A DNA stretch of 64,000 nt from Nitrosomonadales bacterium (lineage in GTDB: Bacteria; Pseudomonadota; Gammaproteobacteria; Burkholderiales; Gallionellaceae), in NCBI GenBank assembly GCA_016218415.1, contig JACRED010000013.1, forward strand, positions 1-64,000, given 5' to 3'. A program made the translations under genes and the position numbers. This document shows, piece by piece, positions 1 through 7,838 of the stretch. The notes beneath the pieces were generated by a model. It made no database searches. It saw only the letters and a program-made list of their open reading frames with translations, and was not told the origin of the DNA. The stretch's first letter is position 1. Each line of letters opens with the position of its first letter.

Positions 1-1
1 A

Positions 2-150
2 GCAGTAGCGGCGAAGAAACCGGCAGCAAAGAAAGTCGCTGCTAAAAAGCCAGCTGCGAAAAAAGCAGTAGCGGCGAAGAAACCGGCAGCAAAGAAAGTC
101 GCTGCTAAAAAGCCAGCTGCGAAAAAAGCAGTAGCGAAGAAACCGGCAGC
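2..150 (+). repeat. 63-bp in-frame tandem repeat in the histone-like gene
   Basis: Copies begin at 2, 65 and 128. The first two are full 63-bp (21-codon) units and look identical. The third is partial and lacks one Ala codon before diverging. Because the unit is a multiple of three, slippage lengthens or shortens the basic tail without breaking the frame. Confidence 0.85.
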
Positions 151-265
151 TCCTGCGGCGGTAGTGTCCAAGCCGACAGCGATGCCTGCACCTTCCGCTC
201 CTGCACCTGTTCGTCCGGCAGCAACATGGCCGTTTCCTACACCGGGAATCAGCAAGCCGAACTAA
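2..265 (+). CDS. Histone H1-like / AlgP-type Lys-Ala-Pro-rich protein, C-terminal part
   Basis: The reading frame is open from the left edge to a TAA at 263-265, so only the C-terminal 87 residues are present. It consists of AAKKPAAKK / VAAKK blocks, then a Pro/Ala-rich tail ending near PTPGISKPN. Such lysine-rich repeats are typical of bacterial histone H1-like and AlgP-like DNA-binding proteins, which bind DNA through charge and help compact the nucleoid. The true start and any N-terminal domain lie outside the window. The repeat is exact at DNA level, so copy number probably varies between strains. Family assignment rests on composition only. Confidence 0.7.
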   Translation, partial: AVAAKKPAAKKVAAKKPAAKKAVAAKKPAAKKVAAKKPAAKKAVAKKPAAPAAVVSKPTAMPAPSAPAPVRPAATWPFPTPGISKPN

Positions 266-277
266 CCGGGAGCGTGG

Positions 278-341
278 CTGTGGTGTCAGCCCCTGATGTC
301 CGGGCGGCAGAATTGTTTTGGCAGTAAGGGGCTAGCCACAG
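278..341. repeat. Imperfect inverted repeat downstream of the histone-like gene
   Basis: Arms at about 278-294 and 327-341 (CTGTGG..AGCCCCT against AGGGGCTAGCCACAG) enclose a loop of about 32 nt. It lies between the stop codon at 265 and the terminator at 357, so it would be part of the 3' untranslated RNA. Confidence 0.4.
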
Positions 342-356
342 TAGGCTTTGGTTTTT

Positions 357-386
357 GGGCGCACTACGGTGCGTGCGCCTTTTTAT
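357..386 (+). terminator. Rho-independent terminator of the histone-like gene
   Basis: The stem GGCGCAC (358-364) pairs with GTGCGCC (373-379) and is followed by a T-rich run from 380. Orientation and position fit the gene ending at 265. Confidence 0.75.
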
Positions 387-422
387 TTCGCCAACACAGG
401 GTTGGTGCGTTCTTTTGTCCTC

Positions 423-456
423 ATTGCAAACAGAGACAGTTTGCGATGGGCTTTTT
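423..456 (+). terminator. Second possible terminator hairpin
   Basis: A nine-pair stem (423-431 with 439-447, one G-U pair) with loop AGAGACA is followed by GGGCTTTTT. It may back up the hairpin at 357 or end a short unannotated transcript. Weaker than the first. Confidence 0.35.
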
Positions 457-510
457 GCCCTCTAAATATTTGTATTAATTGCTGCAAGGGTACTTTAATT
501 TAAGTAGTTG

Positions 511-619
511 ATTTTGCATCAGCCTGCTTCGATGCGGGCATGGGCAAAATGTCAGCCGATCACGCAGCGCCGCAATACAGCGCCTATAGAACAACGCAAC
601 ATTGTGCAGCGTGATCGGC
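511..619 (+). other. Pair of strong stem-loops in the gap before pabB; possible structured RNA
   Basis: Two adjacent hairpins are visible. The first has outer arms ATTTTGC (511-517) and GCAAAAT (544-550) around an inner stem GCCTGC/GCGGGC (522-527 and 534-539). The second has perfect 11-nt arms GCCGATCACGC (555-565) and GCGTGATCGGC (609-619). The gap 387-824 has no convincing gene. It may hold a small RNA, a 5' leader or a repeat element. It did not match 6S, RNase P, tmRNA or SRP RNA by eye. Confidence 0.3.
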
Positions 620-706
620 GAGTCGGTTCAGAGCGAATTCATGCGCCATCTATATTCCCCACTGCCGCGTGTGTTCGGACATCTGCGCAGCCTCGCGTAG
701 CCCTGG

Positions 707-735
707 TTAACTCCAGTCAAGTCACTGGTTATAGA
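707..735 (+). promoter_or_regulatory. Candidate sigma-70 promoter for pabB
   Basis: TTAACT (707-712), a 17-bp spacer, then TATAGA (730-735). Transcription would start near 742 and give a leader of about 80 nt before the pabB ATG at 825. Confidence 0.4.
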
Positions 736-824
736 ATGTTCCGCTGTGATGCATATTTCTGATGGCTACAATGGCGGCCATGATAGCGCTCAACCCCCCC
801 TGTTACCGACGTTCTGATTAAGCG

Positions 825-2156
825 ATGAGCTTGTATATTGCCGAACTGCCATACAAAGCCGGTGCCGCGCATTACTACGCAGCGCTCGCCGACCTGCCCT
901 GGGCGGCATGGCTGGATAGCAGCGGCATGGCACGTTTTGACATCCTAACCGCAGCGCCGCAGCGCATGCTGGCAGTGGATGAAAATACGATGCATGGCGA
1001 CCCGTTTGCATGGGTGCGCAGCGAACTGGGAGAAGCGGTATCTCCTGTAGAGAACGTGCCGTTCGCCGGTGGCGCGCTGGGCTATTGGGGCTATGACCTG
1101 GCAAGGCGGATGCATGGATTGCCCAGTGCAATGCGGGAGCGCGAAAACCTGCCCGACATGGCGGTCGGCATTTACGACTGGGCATTGGTGCTGGATCATC
1201 AATTGCAAGTCGCGCGTTTGGTGTCTCGTCGCCGATTTGCCGAAACAGCAGAATTGCTGAAAATGGTGCTGAAGCGTCTGCAAAGCAGGGCGCCGCCTAT
1301 CCCCGATACGTTTCGGGTGCAGGGGAGGCTCGCTTCCAATTTCACGCCGGACAGCTACGCCGCAGCTTTCACGCGGGTGCAGGAATATTTGAAGGCAGGC
1401 GACTGTTACCAGATCAATCTCGCGCAACGATTCAGCGCAGCCGCCACCGGCGATGCGCTGGGAGCTTATCTCAAGTTGCGCAGTATGAGTCCGGCACCGT
1501 ATTCGGCATTTCTCAATATGCCTCACTCGCAGATACTGTGCGCCTCACCGGAACGTTTCCTGCGCGTGCAAAACGGCCGCGTGGAAACCAAACCGATCAA
1601 AGGCACGCGGCCGCGCAGTGGCGACGCGCAACAGGATAGACGGCTTGCCGAAGAACTGCGCGGCCATCCCAAAGACCGCGCGGAAAACCTGATGATTGTT
1701 GATCTGCTGCGCAATGATCTGGGCAAAAACTGCGTGCCGGGCTCGGTGCGGGCGCCCAGGTTGTTTGAAGTGGAAAGTTTTGCCAATGTGCATCACCTGG
1801 TCAGTACGGTGGAAGGGGAATTGGCGGAAGGGCGAGATGCATTGCATCTGTTGCGAGATTGCTTTCCCGGCGGCTCTGTCACGGGTGCCCCAAAGCTGCG
1901 CGCGATGCAGATCATCGATCAGCTGGAACCGAACCGGCGCGGTATCTACTGCGGCGCGATCGGCTATGTGGGCTTCGACGGCAATATGGATAGCAACATC
2001 GTCATCCGCACCCTGGTTCACTCTGGCGGTGAGATTCGCTGCTGGGCGGGCGGTGGCATCGTCGCGGATTCCGAGGTTAATGCGGAATATCGGGAAACTC
2101 TTGATAAGGCATCCGCCATGCTTGAGCTATTGCGAAATTATGGAGGTGAGTTATGA
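825..2156 (+). CDS. pabB: Aminodeoxychorismate synthase component I
   Basis: The 443-residue protein has the chorismate-binding fold shared by PabB, TrpE and isochorismate synthases. Near the C-terminus are the family blocks KPIKGTRPR, HPKDRAENLMIVDLLRNDLG, FPGGSVTGAPK and CGAIGY, followed by an IVIRTL segment. With a glutaminase partner (PabA, not in this window) it makes 4-amino-4-deoxychorismate from chorismate for folate. Length matches stand-alone PabB, and no fused PabA or PabC domain is seen. Its stop overlaps the pirin start by 4 bp (ATGA, 2153-2156), so the two are probably translated together. TrpE is less likely because the KPIKGT lysine motif is the PabB type. Confidence 0.88.
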   Translation: MSLYIAELPYKAGAAHYYAALADLPWAAWLDSSGMARFDILTAAPQRMLAVDENTMHGDPFAWVRSELGEAVSPVENVPFAGGALGYWGYDLARRMHGLPSAMRERENLPDMAVGIYDWALVLDHQLQVARLVSRRRFAETAELLKMVLKRLQSRAPPIPDTFRVQGRLASNFTPDSYAAAFTRVQEYLKAGDCYQINLAQRFSAAATGDALGAYLKLRSMSPAPYSAFLNMPHSQILCASPERFLRVQNGRVETKPIKGTRPRSGDAQQDRRLAEELRGHPKDRAENLMIVDLLRNDLGKNCVPGSVRAPRLFEVESFANVHHLVSTVEGELAEGRDALHLLRDCFPGGSVTGAPKLRAMQIIDQLEPNRRGIYCGAIGYVGFDGNMDSNIVIRTLVHSGGEIRCWAGGGIVADSEVNAEYRETLDKASAMLELLRNYGGEL

Positions 2157-2851
2157 AGGTTCTGCGCAATTCTTCCGAGCGCGGCTACGCCCACCACGGC
2201 TGGCTGGAAAGCTGGCATAGCTTTTCGTTTGCCGATTACCGCGACCCGGCACACGTCCATTTCGGGCCGCTGCGCGTGATCAACGAGGACATCGTGCAGC
2301 CGGGCACCGGCTTCGGTACGCACGGGCACCGCGACATGGAGATCCTGACCTATGTGCTGAGCGGTGCGCTACGGCATCGCGACAGCATGGGGCATGGCGA
2401 GGACATCCGCTACGGGGAAGTGCAGGTGATGTGCGCGGGCACGGGCGTGCAGCACAGCGAGGTGAACCCCTCGCCGATTGATGCGGTGCACCTGCTGCAA
2501 ATCTGGATCATCCCGGACAGCCAGGGCTTGACGCCGGGTTATCAGCAAAAGCCTTTCCCGCTGGAAGACAAGCGGGCGCGCTGGTGTCTGCTGGCTTCGC
2601 CCGATGCCGCGCAAGGCTCGCTGCTGATACACCAGGACGCACGCGTGTATGCCGCACGGCTGGATGGCGCGGAAACGCTGGATTACCCGATTGCCGCCAG
2701 ACGCAGAATCTATCTGCACGTTGCGCGCGGCAGCTTGCAGGCCAATGGTTGCGCACTTGCCGACGGAGATGCCCTGATGTGCAGCGATGAGTCGAGCGTG
2801 AATCTGGCGGCGGCGAAGGATGCCGAGGTGTTGCTGTTCGACCTGAAATAA
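2153..2851 (+). CDS. Pirin family bicupin (YhhW-like)
   Basis: This 232-residue protein fits the pirin family. The N-terminal cupin carries the metal-binding pattern GTHGHRDMEI, with further His and Glu near GVQHSEVNPS. The second half is the degenerate C-terminal cupin. Family members bind one Fe or similar metal, and some, such as E. coli YhhW, have quercetin 2,3-dioxygenase activity in vitro. The physiological substrate is unknown. It is coupled to pabB by a 4-bp overlap, but no functional link to folate synthesis is evident. Confidence 0.85.
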   Translation: MKVLRNSSERGYAHHGWLESWHSFSFADYRDPAHVHFGPLRVINEDIVQPGTGFGTHGHRDMEILTYVLSGALRHRDSMGHGEDIRYGEVQVMCAGTGVQHSEVNPSPIDAVHLLQIWIIPDSQGLTPGYQQKPFPLEDKRARWCLLASPDAAQGSLLIHQDARVYAARLDGAETLDYPIAARRRIYLHVARGSLQANGCALADGDALMCSDESSVNLAAAKDAEVLLFDLK

Positions 2852-2962
2852 CCGGGATGGTCCCGGCTGTTTTCCCGCCGGCCGATATGTCCAGCGCCGT
2901 GTTGATGGCCAGTCAACGCCCCATTTGATGGGCTTTGTGCGGCGTTAGCCAGGGTGGGGGTA

Positions 2963-2971
2963 TGCTACAAT
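2963..2971 (+). promoter_or_regulatory. Candidate extended -10 promoter for the halogenase-like gene
   Basis: TG (2963-2964), one base, then TACAAT (2966-2971), the extended -10 form. No good -35 is seen. The ATG at 2999 is 28 bp downstream. Confidence 0.35.
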
Positions 2972-2998
2972 TCCCTGCGTTAAATATTGATATGAAAA

Positions 2999-4339
2999 AT
3001 GATGGCGCACAACGCAATTTCCGCTCAACAGGAAGCCGGCATATCCCCTGATGTGCTGGTGGTGGGCGGCGGCCCTGCCGGTTCGACCATTTCGACATTG
3101 CTGGCCGAGCGCGGCTACGATGTCGTCCTGCTGGAAAAATCCCACCATCCGCGTTTTCATATCGGCGAATCGCTGTTGCCGATGAATCTCCCGCTGTTCG
3201 AGCGTCTCGGACTCAAGGAACAGGTCGCATCCATAGGCATGCTCAAGTACGGGGCGGAGTTCGTTTCGCCGGATCATGACGAGACCAGCCTGTTCGAATT
3301 CGGGCAGGCGCTGGACAAATCGTTTCCCTATTCCTACGAGGTGCGCCGCTCCGAACTCGATGAGATCCTGTTCAAGAATGCCCGGGCAAAAGGCGCGCGC
3401 GCATACGAGGGCTGCGATGTCAAAAGGATAGAGTTCCCCGAGGGTGAGCGCCCTATCGTGGTTTCTCAATCGGAAGACGGACAGGAGCGCGAATGGCGTC
3501 CACGCTTTCTGGTGGACGCGACCGGGCGCGAAACTTTTCTGGCGAATCAATTCGGCATCAAGCGACGGAACAGGAAACACGCCAGCGCGTCCGTCTACGG
3601 GCATTTTGCCGGAGCCGAGCGGCGCACCGGCAATCAGGAGGGGAATATCACCCTGTTCTGGTTCGAGCACGGCTGGTTCTGGTATATCCCGTTGCGGGAT
3701 GGCTCGGTCAGCGTGGGCGTCGTTTGCTGGCCTTATTACATGAAGTCGCGCAAGACGGATATGGAGCGGTTCTTTTTCGACACCATCGCGCTTTGCCCGC
3801 CGTTGGCCAAACGGTTGCAGGCGGCCAAACTCGTCGCGCCGGTCACCGCCACGGGAAACTTCTCGTATTCTGCGGAACGCTGTTCCGGTAACAAGCACAT
3901 CATGATCGGCGATGCCTTTGCGTTTATCGATCCGGTATTCTCATCGGGCGTATTCCTGGCGATGAACAGCGCATTCATGGGGGCAGAGGCGGTCGATGCC
4001 TGCCTGAAGAACCCCGCCGGCGCAGCCCGCACCCTGAAGGAATTCGACAGGGATTCGCGTTATGGGCTGAAGATATTTTCCTGGATCATTTACCGCATGA
4101 CCACGCCGGCGATGCGCAATCTGTTCATGAAACCGAGCAACAAATTCCGCCTGCAGGAAACCCTGCTGTCGGTATTGGCCGGGGACTTGTATCGCGATAC
4201 GCCGATCCGGATGCGGCTGTTCATTTTCAAGGTCGTTTACTACCTGTTGAGCATCAGGATGCTCGGTCAGAGCTACGCCGCCTGGCGCAGGCGCAAGCAC
4301 TCGATCAGGAATGTTGCGTTTGAAGCAACCGCGCCATGA
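2999..4339 (+). CDS. FAD-dependent oxidoreductase, tryptophan-halogenase-like family
   Basis: This 446-residue flavoprotein has an N-terminal Rossmann motif GGGPAGST (residues about 22-29), then LLEKSHHPRFHIGESLLPMN, typical of the geranylgeranyl-reductase/flavin halogenase superfamily. A later GDAFAFIDPVFSSGV matches the second FAD-binding motif. Relatives are regular members of aryl-polyene and xanthomonadin pigment loci. Whether they halogenate, hydroxylate or reduce is often unproven. I do not see a clear WxWxIP halogenase motif (the sequence has WFWYIP), so oxidoreductase is the safer call. ATG codons occur at 2999 and 3002 and no strong ribosome-binding site decides between them. The stop overlaps the chorismatase start by 4 bp, the first of several coupled junctions in this arm. 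Confidence 0.75.
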   Translation: MMAHNAISAQQEAGISPDVLVVGGGPAGSTISTLLAERGYDVVLLEKSHHPRFHIGESLLPMNLPLFERLGLKEQVASIGMLKYGAEFVSPDHDETSLFEFGQALDKSFPYSYEVRRSELDEILFKNARAKGARAYEGCDVKRIEFPEGERPIVVSQSEDGQEREWRPRFLVDATGRETFLANQFGIKRRNRKHASASVYGHFAGAERRTGNQEGNITLFWFEHGWFWYIPLRDGSVSVGVVCWPYYMKSRKTDMERFFFDTIALCPPLAKRLQAAKLVAPVTATGNFSYSAERCSGNKHIMIGDAFAFIDPVFSSGVFLAMNSAFMGAEAVDACLKNPAGAARTLKEFDRDSRYGLKIFSWIIYRMTTPAMRNLFMKPSNKFRLQETLLSVLAGDLYRDTPIRMRLFIFKVVYYLLSIRMLGQSYAAWRRRKHSIRNVAFEATAP

Positions 4340-5355
4340 CGGAACGCTCCGCCCCTCGTAACAGGCCGGTCTCGCTGCGCTATCTGTCGCCGGATGCGCT
4401 GGATGCCTATTTGCAGCAGCAAGGCGACCGCGTCGCATGCGTGGTGGGATTCGGAGTCCGGCCTGTCGCCGCCACAGCGTCCGGCCAACCGGTGTTGTGG
4501 GTCGATATGCCGGTTTACGGCAGCGATGCAGCCTATGAGGTCTGGACCAGCGACAAGCCGGTGACCCGGTATCAGGATGGCTTGCTGACCGGTGTGGTCA
4601 ACGAGGACGTGTTCTTCGGCGGCATGGCTGTCCGCCTGGATGGCGCGGAAGATCTGGGCGGGGCGACCCAGCGCGCCTTTACCGCCATATTCGATTTCCT
4701 GCAGCGCAGCGGCTACCCGAACCTGATCCGCGTCTGGAATTATTTCCCGGCGATCAATGCCGTGGAAAACGGCATGGAGCGTTACCGGAGTTTCAGCGTG
4801 GGCCGCCATGAAGCATTTGTGCGCTGCGACAGAAAGATCGAAGACTCGCCGGCTGCGTGCGCATTGGGCAGCCGCGACGGACCGCTGGTGATTTACTTTC
4901 TGGCCGCGCGCTTTCCGGGACTGCAGATCGAGAATCCGCGCCAGATCAGCGCCTACAGTTATCCCAAGCAATACGGGCCGCGCAGCCCGACTTTTTCCAG
5001 AGCGACGCTGGCCTTTAAAGACGACCCGCGGGTTTTATTCATCTCGGGTACCGCCAGCATCCTGGGACATGAAACGGTGCATCCGGATTCGGTGGAATTG
5101 CAGACACGCGAAACGCTGGCGAACGTTCGCGCGGTGATCGATCAGGCGGTGCTGCAGGGATTTCCCCCGGTGGATTTCGCCCGCGATCTGGCGCTCAAGA
5201 TCTATGTGCGCCATGCGCGGGATTTCCCTGTCGTGATGGATATCGTCGGGAAGGAATTCGGCGCCGTGTCGGAGATGATCGCTTTGCAGGCGGACATTTG
5301 CCGCACTGACTTGCTGATGGAGATCGAGGCGGCGTGCTGGAGCGGTGCGAGGTGA
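4336..5355 (+). CDS. Chorismatase (FkbO/Hyg5/XanB2-like)
   Basis: The 339-residue protein resembles the chorismatase family, formerly annotated as pteridine-dependent deoxygenase-like. Diagnostic segments are VWNYFPAIN followed by GMERYRSFSVGRHEAF (from residue 146), and later FISGTASILGHETVHPDS. These enzymes remove pyruvate from chorismate. The Xanthomonas member XanB2 yields 3-hydroxybenzoate, the starter for xanthomonadin, and 4-hydroxybenzoate for ubiquinone. Position inside a polyene locus supports the XanB2-like role. No ubiC is next to ubiA in this window, so this enzyme may also feed quinone synthesis (inference). Product specificity cannot be read by eye. ATGA overlap with the preceding gene at 4336-4339. 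Confidence 0.78.
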   Translation: MTERSAPRNRPVSLRYLSPDALDAYLQQQGDRVACVVGFGVRPVAATASGQPVLWVDMPVYGSDAAYEVWTSDKPVTRYQDGLLTGVVNEDVFFGGMAVRLDGAEDLGGATQRAFTAIFDFLQRSGYPNLIRVWNYFPAINAVENGMERYRSFSVGRHEAFVRCDRKIEDSPAACALGSRDGPLVIYFLAARFPGLQIENPRQISAYSYPKQYGPRSPTFSRATLAFKDDPRVLFISGTASILGHETVHPDSVELQTRETLANVRAVIDQAVLQGFPPVDFARDLALKIYVRHARDFPVVMDIVGKEFGAVSEMIALQADICRTDLLMEIEAACWSGAR

Positions 5356-6191
5356 GCTTTTCCGGCAAGGCCGCCGTTGTGCTGGGCATGTGCATGACCA
5401 TAATCTCTGCGGCGAACGCCGCACAGGCCCCGTTGTGGGAATTCGGGGCGGGCGGCGCGTTCATCGACTTTCCCCACTATCGCGGCTCGGACGAGCGGCA
5501 GGTTTACGTGCTGCCGATGCCGTATCTGGTCTATCGCGGCGAAATCCTCAAGGTCGATCGCCACCGGGTGCGCGGCATGTTGTATGAAAGCGAAACCGCA
5601 GAGCTGGATGTGAGCGTGAACGGTTCGGTGCCCGTCACCAAAAACGATGCGCGGCAGGGCATGCCCGACCTCGATCCCACGCTGGAAATCGGGCCGGCGA
5701 TCAATGTCCGGCTCTTTGAAGCCGAATCGAAACAGGCGCAGCTCGAATTGCGCCTGCCATTGCGCTACATCATCGGCAGCGACTTCACCTATCTGCGCGG
5801 GGTCGGCTGGATGTTCCATCCGCAACTGAATCTGGACGTGCAGAATGTTTTCGATCAGGCGGGATGGAATCTCGGCATGGCCGTGGGACCGCTGTATACC
5901 GACCGCCGTTACAGCGAATATTTCTACGGCATCGATGCTGTCTATGCACGTGCGGATCGCCCGGCTTACAGCGCCTCCGGCGGCTATGCGGGCAGCCAGT
6001 TCGTCGCCGCGCTGACCAAGCGTTTTCCGAAATTCTGGATGAGCGGATTCGTGAAGTGGGACACGTTGCGCGGCGCCGCGTTCGAGACCAGCCCGCTGGT
6101 GAAAGACAGGCAATTCGCCACGACCGGATTCGCGATCACCTGGATATTCGCCGAATCCTCAACCAGGGTGGAAACAGATGAGCCGGACTAA
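5352..6191 (+). CDS. MipA/OmpV family outer-membrane protein
   Basis: The GTG at 5352 overlaps the chorismatase stop (GTGA) and yields a clean signal peptide ending in ISAANA, so I prefer it. An in-frame ATG at 5334 would add six residues and lengthen the overlap. The mature protein starts near WEFGAGGAFIDFPHYRGSDE and alternates aromatic and polar residues as in a beta-barrel, matching MipA/OmpV. OmpV-type barrels scaffold murein enzymes or act as porins. Similar genes accompany pigment loci, where a role in envelope placement of the polyene is plausible but unproven. About 279 residues with this start. Confidence 0.75.
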   Translation: MSFSGKAAVVLGMCMTIISAANAAQAPLWEFGAGGAFIDFPHYRGSDERQVYVLPMPYLVYRGEILKVDRHRVRGMLYESETAELDVSVNGSVPVTKNDARQGMPDLDPTLEIGPAINVRLFEAESKQAQLELRLPLRYIIGSDFTYLRGVGWMFHPQLNLDVQNVFDQAGWNLGMAVGPLYTDRRYSEYFYGIDAVYARADRPAYSASGGYAGSQFVAALTKRFPKFWMSGFVKWDTLRGAAFETSPLVKDRQFATTGFAITWIFAESSTRVETDEPD

Positions 6192-6981
6192 CGCGGTGAC
6201 ACATGGCCGGGGGCGCATCGTCGCCGGCCTGCGTTCCCTGTATGAATATATCGTGCTGTTCGGCTCGCTGTTCCTGTTCGGCCTGGCGGGTCTGACCTAC
6301 ACCCTCATCGGCGCGGTGCTGTACCCGCTGTTGCCGCGCCGCTTCGGCGCGCGAGTCGGGCGGCTGATCATGACCGGCATCTTCCGGCCCTACATCGCCA
6401 TCATCAAAGCCAGCGGCCTGGTGCAGTGCGACCTCTCCGCGCTGGATGCGCTGTCCAACGGCGAGACCATCATCGTCGCGCCCAACCATCCCAGCCTGAT
6501 CGACGTGGTGCTGATCGGCTCGCGCCTGACCAACATCGTCTGCATCATGAAGGCCGACATTCAGGACAACATCCTGTTCGGCGGCGGCGCGCGGCTGGCG
6601 GGTTACATCCGCAACGACTCCACCGGCAACATGGTGCGCAGATCGGTGGCGGAACTGAAGGGCGGCAGCCAGCTGCTGATCTTCCCCGAGGGCACGCGCA
6701 CGACATCGCAGCCGGTCAACCGATTCAAGAGCGCCTTCGCACTGATCGCCAAAAAATCGGGCGTGCCGGTGCAAACGGTGTTCATCGAGACCAACACGCC
6801 CTTCCTCGGCAAGGGCTGGCCGCTGCCGAAGAAGCCGCAGTTTCCGCTGGTCTACAAAGTCACGCTGGGCAGGCGCTTCGAGGCGGGCGACGACACCAAG
6901 GCGTTTGTCGACGATCTGGAAAAGTATTACCGGGAAGTGCTGAACAAGTCTTCCGTTCGTGGTGAGCCTGCCGAACCATGA
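6178..6981 (+). CDS. 1-acyl-glycerol-3-phosphate acyltransferase-like protein (PlsC family)
   Basis: The 267-residue protein has the acyltransferase motifs NHPSLIDVV (the NHx4D block) and FPEGTRT, and a hydrophobic N-terminal anchor around residues 20-50. In aryl-polyene loci such enzymes are thought to attach the polyene acyl chain to a lipid or sugar head group. It overlaps the MipA/OmpV gene by 14 bp and the next gene by 4 bp. Its last codons (KSSVRGEPAEP) are encoded by a copy of a dispersed repeat that also occurs at 55293-55324, so the native C-terminus has been replaced or extended by repeat DNA. Confidence 0.82.
   Translation: MSRTNAVTHGRGRIVAGLRSLYEYIVLFGSLFLFGLAGLTYTLIGAVLYPLLPRRFGARVGRLIMTGIFRPYIAIIKASGLVQCDLSALDALSNGETIIVAPNHPSLIDVVLIGSRLTNIVCIMKADIQDNILFGGGARLAGYIRNDSTGNMVRRSVAELKGGSQLLIFPEGTRTTSQPVNRFKSAFALIAKKSGVPVQTVFIETNTPFLGKGWPLPKKPQFPLVYKVTLGRRFEAGDDTKAFVDDLEKYYREVLNKSSVRGEPAEP
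6950..6981 (+). repeat. Half copy of a dispersed palindromic repeat, forming the plsC/GT2 junction
   Basis: These 32 bp match 55293-55324 with two differences. They encode the final residues of the acyltransferase, its TGA stop and the overlapping ATG of the glycosyltransferase. The partner arm seen in the mltA copy is absent here. Confidence 0.8.
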
Positions 6982-7757
6982 CATCCACCTCGCACCTCGT
7001 CCTCATCCCCTCCTATAACACCGGCGCAAAAGTCCTTGAGACCGTGCGCAATGCGCTGGCCGTCTGGCAGCCGGTGTGGGTGGTGGTGGACGGCAGCACC
7101 GACGGTACGACGGAGATGCTGCAAGTGCTCGCGGCGGATACGCCGGAGCTGAAAGTCTTCGTCCTGCCGCACAACCAGGGCAAGGGCACGGCGGTGCTGC
7201 ACGGATTGCAGCAGGCCGATGCGGCAGGCTACACCCATGTGCTGACGATGGATGCCGACGGCCAGCATCCGGCGCACATGATCCCGGAATTCATGGCGGT
7301 CTCGCAACAGAATTCCGCAGCCGTCGTGCTGGGCAAGCCGGTGTTCGACGCCAGCGCGCCCGCGTTGCGCGTCAACGGGCGCAAGGTCTCCAACTGGTGG
7401 GCCAACCTCGAGACACTGGGCGCGGGCATCGGCGATTCGCTGTTCGGCTTCCGCGTCTATCCGGTCCAGCCGCTGCGCGAGATCATGGAGCGCAGTCCGT
7501 GGATGCGGCGCTTCGACTTCGACCCCGAAGTCGCCGTGCGCCTGTGCTGGCACGGTGTAAAACCGATCAACGTTGCTTCGCCGGTGCGCTACTTCAGCGC
7601 GGCGGAAGGCGGCGTATCGCACTTCAAATACCTGCGCGACAATACCCTGCTGACCTGGATGCATATCCGGCTGATGTGCGGCTTCGTGCTGCGCCTGCCG
7701 CTGTTGCTGTGGCGGAGATTTATCCGTGATGACGGCGGCCCAATAACATTCAAGTAG
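6978..7757 (+). CDS. Family 2 glycosyltransferase (dolichyl-phosphate-mannose-synthase-like)
   Basis: The 259-residue protein has the GT-A core. It starts near LIPSYNTG, contains VVVDGSTDGTTEML and has the metal-binding DxD as TMDADGQHP. Absence of long membrane segments fits a cytoplasmic or peripheral enzyme that transfers a sugar from a nucleotide donor. In polyene loci, GT2 enzymes next to a PlsC-like acyltransferase are assumed to build the polar head of the pigment lipid. It starts inside the stop of the preceding gene, with the ATG supplied by the dispersed repeat. Last gene of the plus-strand arm. Confidence 0.82.
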   Translation: MTSTSHLVLIPSYNTGAKVLETVRNALAVWQPVWVVVDGSTDGTTEMLQVLAADTPELKVFVLPHNQGKGTAVLHGLQQADAAGYTHVLTMDADGQHPAHMIPEFMAVSQQNSAAVVLGKPVFDASAPALRVNGRKVSNWWANLETLGAGIGDSLFGFRVYPVQPLREIMERSPWMRRFDFDPEVAVRLCWHGVKPINVASPVRYFSAAEGGVSHFKYLRDNTLLTWMHIRLMCGFVLRLPLLLWRRFIRDDGGPITFK

Positions 7758-7838
7758 CGTGGCACGAGATTGTTCCCACGTGACCCCTTGAGTTGCCTTA
7801 AGTTGGCTACTTGACTGCCGGGCTAGGTTACATTCTTG

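Noticed and set aside
2-150. Regular repeats at the left edge considered as a CRISPR array.
   Set aside because: Repeats are contiguous, coding and without spacers.
387-824. Considered as 6S RNA, RNase P RNA or a riboswitch.
   Set aside because: No characteristic conserved sequence blocks recognised; kept only as a structured candidate.
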